Assembly (NCBI GenBank): GCA_047611425.1
Contig: JBLFWJ010000127.1
Coordinates: 1 to 10,030, forward strand
From: JBLFWJ01 sp047611425
GTDB lineage: Bacteria; Bacteroidota; Bacteroidia; UBA10329
Direction of reading: 5' to 3'
Length of the DNA: 10,030 bases
The position numbers were made by a program, and so were the translations under genes. Shown piece by piece: positions 6,056 to 10,030 of this stretch. Below the pieces are notes generated by a model. That model made no database searches and was not told the origin of the DNA. It worked only from the letters and a program-made list of their open reading frames with translations. Every line of letters begins with the position of its first letter. Position 1 is the first letter of the stretch.

Positions 6056-7600
6056 TCAACCTAAGAAAGAAAGCTTCTTTTCGATTTTCTTCAGAAAGTC
6101 ATCATTGATCATTGCCACTATGGCCGCAGCAACAAATGGCAATGCTGGAACTTTGTACCGAACGATTGCTCCAATTACTGGTGTCACCCAACCGGTTATC
6201 AGGATGATTACCAAAGCGAATAGTATGGCTATCCACCAGATTTGCCAGTTCACATTCGCTGAACTGAACTTCCACAACATCAAACCAAACAGGATCATTA
6301 GAATCAGGTTTTCAATAAGCGCCAACAACATGAAAGGAGATCTGGCTTCCCAAGGAAATGGGCGTAGCAATCCATTCACAAAAGCCACTGGTGCATTGAT
6401 TAGAAATGAGATTGGATTCGATTCTAAGACGGGTATATCAATCTTAGAACCCGCATTTCCAAGATCCAACAGCACTTCAAACTCCTCACCTTGCATTAGA
6501 ACCTGAGGTTCCATATCGAATAGTTTCGCGTCAGACCAATGAACTGCTTCCACGTTCTCCATCATTAATGCCGATGTTCGATTGGAATTGAACTCCAAAT
6601 TGGCATGATGATCAGGAAGTATGTATAAGGTATCAGCCTGTCTTGAGGTCGTTTTAACATACGTACCTCCCGTTGCCAACGCAATAAAGTCCTTCTGTTT
6701 GTCCACTAAACGATGAATCCCATTCAATTCTGGACTTATGCAACCAAGGCTCAATGCAACGATCAACCCTGCTAGATAAGATCCAATAACGGGTTTGGCA
6801 TTCTTGATCTTACGCCATTGACTAATCCTTAACGCCAAAATTCCTGGGACTATCGCAATCAATACGTAACTTTTTACGGAAGTGAGAAACACGAACGAAA
6901 GAATCAATCCAACCCAAAAGACCCAACGGTAGTCCGTCTTCTCATCCTCTGAGACCGGAAGCGCTCGTGTTGTACAATAGAGCATCATTCCCAATCCGAA
7001 GAATAAGAGCCCTTCCTTCAAAACACCCGATCCCCAAAAAAGAACACCTGGAAATAGAAAAACCAAGACAAACAAAATCCTTGGTGTATTTGGAACCAAT
7101 CTTTTCAGAAACAGGAATATGCCCGCCAATCCAATCAAACTCAAAAAATTAAGTACCACGCTGTGCACATTATAATAGCCAAGAGAGATGAATCGTGTTA
7201 TAGCATTGAATCTGATAATGGAGTGAGTATCGTTGCCAAGACTGCTGCCGTAGGGCCGATTCCAATTATTCATTACGTCATAATAGGTATCATTGAAATA
7301 AGCGTTATCATTTCCAATGCCGCACATCATCCTGAAAAAGTCAGATGGGTTGTCAAATACAGCGCTGTAGATGACCATGCTGTCATCGAAATACTTGAAA
7401 ATATCGGCCGTAAATCGGTCGGTATAATACCTCGTATATATAAGGTATAGGAAAACACCACTTAGCACCTTCAAAAGGAATGCTCCTTGAATCCAAATTA
7501 TGGGTACTTCCAATCGTTTGAAAAACGACCATTTGGAAATCAGCCATAAAAACAGCCCTACGTATCCGGCAGAAAGAATGATTTCGGTGACAGAATCCAT
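6056..7600 (-). CDS. Polytopic inner-membrane protein of unrecognised family
   Basis: I do not recognise the family with confidence. From the ATG at 7600 the product is 514 residues with about 10-12 hydrophobic segments (for example 5-23, 32-56, 145-166, 173-190, 195-211, 226-247, 271-289, 424-443, 453-472, 476-497). Two large hydrophilic stretches stand out: 57-140, with DIFKYFDD (66-73) and many Asp, Asn and aromatic residues, and about 290-395. A segment FPGVLFWGSGVLKEG (183-197) and a late RYKVPALPF (481-489) recall polytopic GT-C glycosyltransferases and Wzy-like polymerases, so a role in glycan assembly at the membrane is possible; this is inference only. The frame reaches a TTG at 7657, but ATG 7600 places the first membrane helix right at the N terminus. 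It precedes the M16 peptidase gene by 47 bp. No clear Bacteroidota promoter was found upstream. Confidence 0.85.
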   Translation of the reverse strand: MDSVTEIILSAGYVGLFLWLISKWSFFKRLEVPIIWIQGAFLLKVLSGVFLYLIYTRYYTDRFTADIFKYFDDSMVIYSAVFDNPSDFFRMMCGIGNDNAYFNDTYYDVMNNWNRPYGSSLGNDTHSIIRFNAITRFISLGYYNVHSVVLNFLSLIGLAGIFLFLKRLVPNTPRILFVLVFLFPGVLFWGSGVLKEGLLFFGLGMMLYCTTRALPVSEDEKTDYRWVFWVGLILSFVFLTSVKSYVLIAIVPGILALRISQWRKIKNAKPVIGSYLAGLIVALSLGCISPELNGIHRLVDKQKDFIALATGGTYVKTTSRQADTLYILPDHHANLEFNSNRTSALMMENVEAVHWSDAKLFDMEPQVLMQGEEFEVLLDLGNAGSKIDIPVLESNPISFLINAPVAFVNGLLRPFPWEARSPFMLLALIENLILMILFGLMLWKFSSANVNWQIWWIAILFALVIILITGWVTPVIGAIVRYKVPALPFVAAAIVAMINDDFLKKIEKKLSFLG

Positions 7601-7681
7601 TGGGCCCAAGTTAGACAAATAGCCTACTTCGCAGGTGATTATATGTTCATAACTCAAAGGCTAATTAGACAAGCGGATCTC

Positions 7682-7689
7682 TACCTTTG
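7682..7689 (+). promoter_or_regulatory. Probable -7 promoter box for purL
   Basis: TACCTTTG fits TAnnTTTG fully and is identical to the -7 box of rRNA promoter P2. It ends 18 bp before the chosen purL ATG, predicting a leader of about 12-15 nt. No TTG lies 17-23 bp upstream, so the -33 element is weak or absent. The leader is too short for a purine riboswitch. The 107-bp intergenic stretch 7601-7707 holds this box and no other feature I can support. Confidence 0.55.
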
Positions 7690-7707
7690 CACCCTTCAAA
7701 TCAAGCC

Positions 7708-9945
7708 ATGAGTACTACACAGCAAGAGTTGACCACAGTAGACACCGCCAAGAAACTAGGACTTCTTCCAGAGGAGTTCGAGATGATCAAAGAGATTCTT
7801 GGCCGAGTTCCGAATTTTACTGAGTTGAGCATTTTCTCTGTGATGTGGAGTGAGCATTGCAGCTACAAGAATTCAATCAAATGGTTGAAGACACTTCCAA
7901 AGGATGGGGCAAAAATGTTGGTTGAAGCTGGAGAAGAAAATGCTGGCCTTGTGGACGTAGGTGATGGCTTGGCTTGCTGTTTCAAAATTGAATCTCATAA
8001 CCACCCATCAGCTCTTGAACCTTATCAAGGTGCGGCAACTGGCGTTGGTGGGATCAACAGAGACATCTTCACGATGGGTGCACGACCTGTGGCTCAATTA
8101 AACTCTCTACGATTTGGTAACCCCAACTCTGAAAAGACAAAGTGGTTGATGAAAGGTGTGGTTAGCGGAATCAGCAACTATGGCAACTCATTCGGTATTC
8201 CAACAGTTGGTGGTGAAGTCTACTTTGACGAGTGCTACAATCAGAATCCATTGGTTAATGCCATGTCTGTTGGAATGATGAAAATCGGAACCACGGTTTC
8301 GGCCACATCATATGGAGCAGGTAATCCAGTTTTCATTGTAGGATCCTCTACAGGAAAAGATGGAATTCATGGAGCGACTTTCGCTTCTGAGGATATAACC
8401 GAAGCTTCTTCTGAGAAGATTCCAGCAGTACAAGTTGGTGATCCATTCCAAGAAAAGTTGCTCTTGGAGGCTTCTCTTGAAGTAATCGAAACTGGAGCTT
8501 TAATCGGCATGCAGGACATGGGTGCAGCGGGCATCACGTGCTCTACCTCAGAAATGTCTGCCAAAGGCGAACACGGAATGGACATCTTCCTAGAGAAGGT
8601 TCCAACCCGCCAAAAAGGAATGCTTGGCTGGGAGATTCTATTAAGTGAATCACAAGAGCGAATGCTCGTAGTAGTGAAAAAGGGCCAGGAACAAGCTGTT
8701 CTTGACGTTTTTGACAAATGGGATTTGAATTGCGTTGAAATCGGTGTAGTTACCGAAGGAGATCGACTTAGATATTTCATGAATGGTGAGTTGGAAGCAG
8801 ATGTTCCCGCAGATCCACTAGTACTTGGTGGCGGAGCTCCGGTCTATGATCGTGAGTATACCGAACCTGCCTACTATCAAGAATACTTGAAGTTCGACAT
8901 CAATTCTGTTGAAGAGCCAACCAACTACAGAGCCATTGCAGATCATTTGATTTCACATCCGAACATCTGTTCAAGAAATTGGGTGACCGAGCAATATGAT
9001 AGCATGGTTGGTACGATTAATATGAGCACCAATCGACCAAGCGATGCCGCTGTTGTGAATCTAAAAGACACCGACAAAGCGCTGGCTGTTACGGTAGATT
9101 GTAACTCCCGATACGTCAAATCAGACCCGGAAAAAGGAACAGCTATCGCAGTTGCGGAAGCCGCTAGGAATATTGTGTGCACCGGAGCCGAGCCAACGGC
9201 CATTACCAACTGCCTCAATTTCGGGAATCCATACAGCCCAGAAGTGTACTGGACATTTGTAGGAGCGATAAAAGGAATGAGCGCTGCTTGCCGAAAATTC
9301 GAGACTCCTGTTACAGGTGGAAACGTGAGTTTTTACAACCAGTCTGTTTTTGATTCGGTAGTTGAGCCGGTATTCCCAACTCCAACCATAGGAATGATTG
9401 GAGTTTTGGAAACCAAAGAGCATCAAATGACGCTTGATTTCAAAAACGAAGGTGACCTTATATATATGGTAGGCGAATCTCGAAATGATATTTCAAGTTC
9501 AGAATACCTCTATTCCTATTGTGGGGTAAAAGGTTCGGCTGCACCGCATTTCGAACTTGACGAGGAACACAAGCTGCAAGCTAACGTTGCAAACCTCATT
9601 AAGAAGAAACTGATTCTATCTGCACATGACTGCTCAGATGGTGGATTATTCATCACTCTCTTCGAATCAGCTATTGTCAACAAATTCGGTTTTGAAATCA
9701 ATTCTGATTCAAATTTCCGAAAGGATGCCTTCCTATTCGGAGAAGCGCAAAGTCGTGTCGTTGTGAGCGTTTCTGCTGATCAAGCTGAATCTCTTGAAGC
9801 CGAACTTCAAGCGAAAGGACAAGCCTTTTCCAAGCTTGGAACTGTTACTTCTAGAAATTCAATGAATGTGGATGGCGAAGAACTGGCAACAGTAGATAAA
9901 GGATCATCAAACTACAATTCTGCCCTAGCGAGTTACTTATCCTAA
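7708..9945 (+). CDS. purL: Phosphoribosylformylglycinamidine synthase, PurL subunit (short form)
   Basis: PurL catalyses the ATP-dependent conversion of formylglycinamide ribonucleotide to its amidine, step four of de novo purine synthesis, in the cytosol. The 745-residue length is that of the short (Bacillus/Thermotoga) type, which takes ammonia from a separate PurQ glutaminase with PurS. The 1,250-1,300 residue fused enzyme is excluded because there is no C-terminal glutaminase domain. Motifs in order are WSEHCSYKNS (47-56), ESHNHPSALEPYQGAATG (95-112), GGEVYFDE (168-175), QDMGAAGITCSTSEMS (269-284), SQERM (315-319), QYDSMVGT (429-436), CTGAEPTAITNCLNFGNP (491-508), TPVTGGNVSFYNQ (532-544) and SAHDCSDGGL (638-647). 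These cover both AIRS-type N/C halves. The frame reaches a TTG at 7687, but that lies inside the promoter box, so ATG 7708 is used. It ends in tandem TAATAA. No purine gene is adjacent within the window. Confidence 0.97.
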   Translation: MSTTQQELTTVDTAKKLGLLPEEFEMIKEILGRVPNFTELSIFSVMWSEHCSYKNSIKWLKTLPKDGAKMLVEAGEENAGLVDVGDGLACCFKIESHNHPSALEPYQGAATGVGGINRDIFTMGARPVAQLNSLRFGNPNSEKTKWLMKGVVSGISNYGNSFGIPTVGGEVYFDECYNQNPLVNAMSVGMMKIGTTVSATSYGAGNPVFIVGSSTGKDGIHGATFASEDITEASSEKIPAVQVGDPFQEKLLLEASLEVIETGALIGMQDMGAAGITCSTSEMSAKGEHGMDIFLEKVPTRQKGMLGWEILLSESQERMLVVVKKGQEQAVLDVFDKWDLNCVEIGVVTEGDRLRYFMNGELEADVPADPLVLGGGAPVYDREYTEPAYYQEYLKFDINSVEEPTNYRAIADHLISHPNICSRNWVTEQYDSMVGTINMSTNRPSDAAVVNLKDTDKALAVTVDCNSRYVKSDPEKGTAIAVAEAARNIVCTGAEPTAITNCLNFGNPYSPEVYWTFVGAIKGMSAACRKFETPVTGGNVSFYNQSVFDSVVEPVFPTPTIGMIGVLETKEHQMTLDFKNEGDLIYMVGESRNDISSSEYLYSYCGVKGSAAPHFELDEEHKLQANVANLIKKKLILSAHDCSDGGLFITLFESAIVNKFGFEINSDSNFRKDAFLFGEAQSRVVVSVSADQAESLEAELQAKGQAFSKLGTVTSRNSMNVDGEELATVDKGSSNYNSALASYLS

Positions 9946-10030
9946 TAAGCCTTTTACTACGGTTCCGATAGTACTATTGGTGTCGTTGCTCTTCATCAAG
10001 TAGAAGAAAGCACCTTCTCTAAAAGCTTCA
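9937..10030 (-). CDS. Probable 3' end of an unidentified gene (partial)
   Basis: On the minus strand an open frame enters from the right edge and runs 30 codons to a TAA at 9937-9939. It ends in TIGTVVKGLLG and begins, at the edge, EAFREGAFFYLM. The other two minus-strand frames contain stops, and the codon choice resembles that of neighbouring genes. The last 9 bp overlap the purL 3' end; the purL Leu codon TTA is this gene's TAA. The opposite strand is also open here but has no start codon, so the minus-strand reading is preferred. The fragment is too short to assign a family. The evidence is only an open frame and plausible composition. Confidence 0.45.
   Translation of the reverse strand, partial: EAFREGAFFYLMKSNDTNSTIGTVVKGLLG

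Noticed and set aside
6009..6059. TTG start for the M16 peptidase overlapping the upstream stop
   Set aside because: The added 17 residues do not look like the family N terminus or a signal peptide, and an ATG lies exactly where the first beta strand is expected.
6045..6506. 153-codon plus-strand open frame opposite the membrane-protein gene
   Set aside because: It is the shadow of a real gene on the other strand; it has no recognisable domain, and the opposite frame has clear membrane-protein character.
7163..7450. 95-codon plus-strand frame rich in Ile/Val opposite the membrane-protein gene
   Set aside because: Its composition follows from reading the antisense of a membrane-protein gene; no start context or domain supports it.
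7601..7657. TTG start for the polytopic membrane protein
   Set aside because: The 19 extra residues are not membrane-like, and the ATG at 7600 starts just before the first helix.

Overview
The window looks like chromosomal DNA from a member of the Bacteroidota, most likely of the order Flavobacteriales. Four things support this. The 16S rRNA fragment on the minus strand carries the Cytophaga-Flavobacterium probe site CF319a (782-799). The putative promoters match the Bacteroidota sigma consensus (TTG, about 19 bp, TAnnTTTG) and not the E. coli -35/-10. None of the protein genes has a Shine-Dalgarno sequence before its start. One secreted enzyme ends in a type IX secretion (T9SS) sorting domain. 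Family-level placement (a Cryomorphaceae-like lineage is possible) is only a guess.

Layout. 1-1114 is the 5' three quarters of a 16S rRNA gene, transcribed leftward out of the window. 1115-1683 is its leader and promoter region. It holds three Bacteroidota-type promoters, all with a 19-bp spacer, repeated every 157-158 bp and each followed by a related hairpin segment. This is the most structured non-coding stretch in the window. 1684-2385 (minus) is a short-chain dehydrogenase/reductase. 2440-3009 and 3006-4772 (plus) are a translationally coupled pair: a small outer-membrane beta-barrel-like protein and a large secreted zinc amidase. The amidase has a lysozyme-like N-terminal region, a CUB-like domain and a T9SS tail. 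4773-6008 (minus) is an M16 zinc peptidase and 6056-7600 (minus) a polytopic membrane protein of unrecognised family; the two are co-directional and 47 bp apart. 7708-9945 (plus) is purL, the FGAM synthase of purine synthesis, in the short form that needs separate PurS and PurQ. The right edge holds the probable last 30 codons of a gene on the minus strand, overlapping the purL 3' end.

How the parts work together. The beta-barrel and amidase genes form an envelope module, with the amidase predicted to cut the peptide from peptidoglycan glycan strands. The M16 peptidase and membrane protein may share a transcript. PurL and 16S rRNA are housekeeping. I see no mobile element, CRISPR array, phage gene, toxin-antitoxin pair or defence system, and no convincing new multi-gene system. 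The items most worth a second look are the periodic rRNA promoter array and the amidase's domain architecture. Most tightly packed junctions (ATGA overlap, abutting convergent stops, overlapping convergent 3' ends) fit a compact genome.
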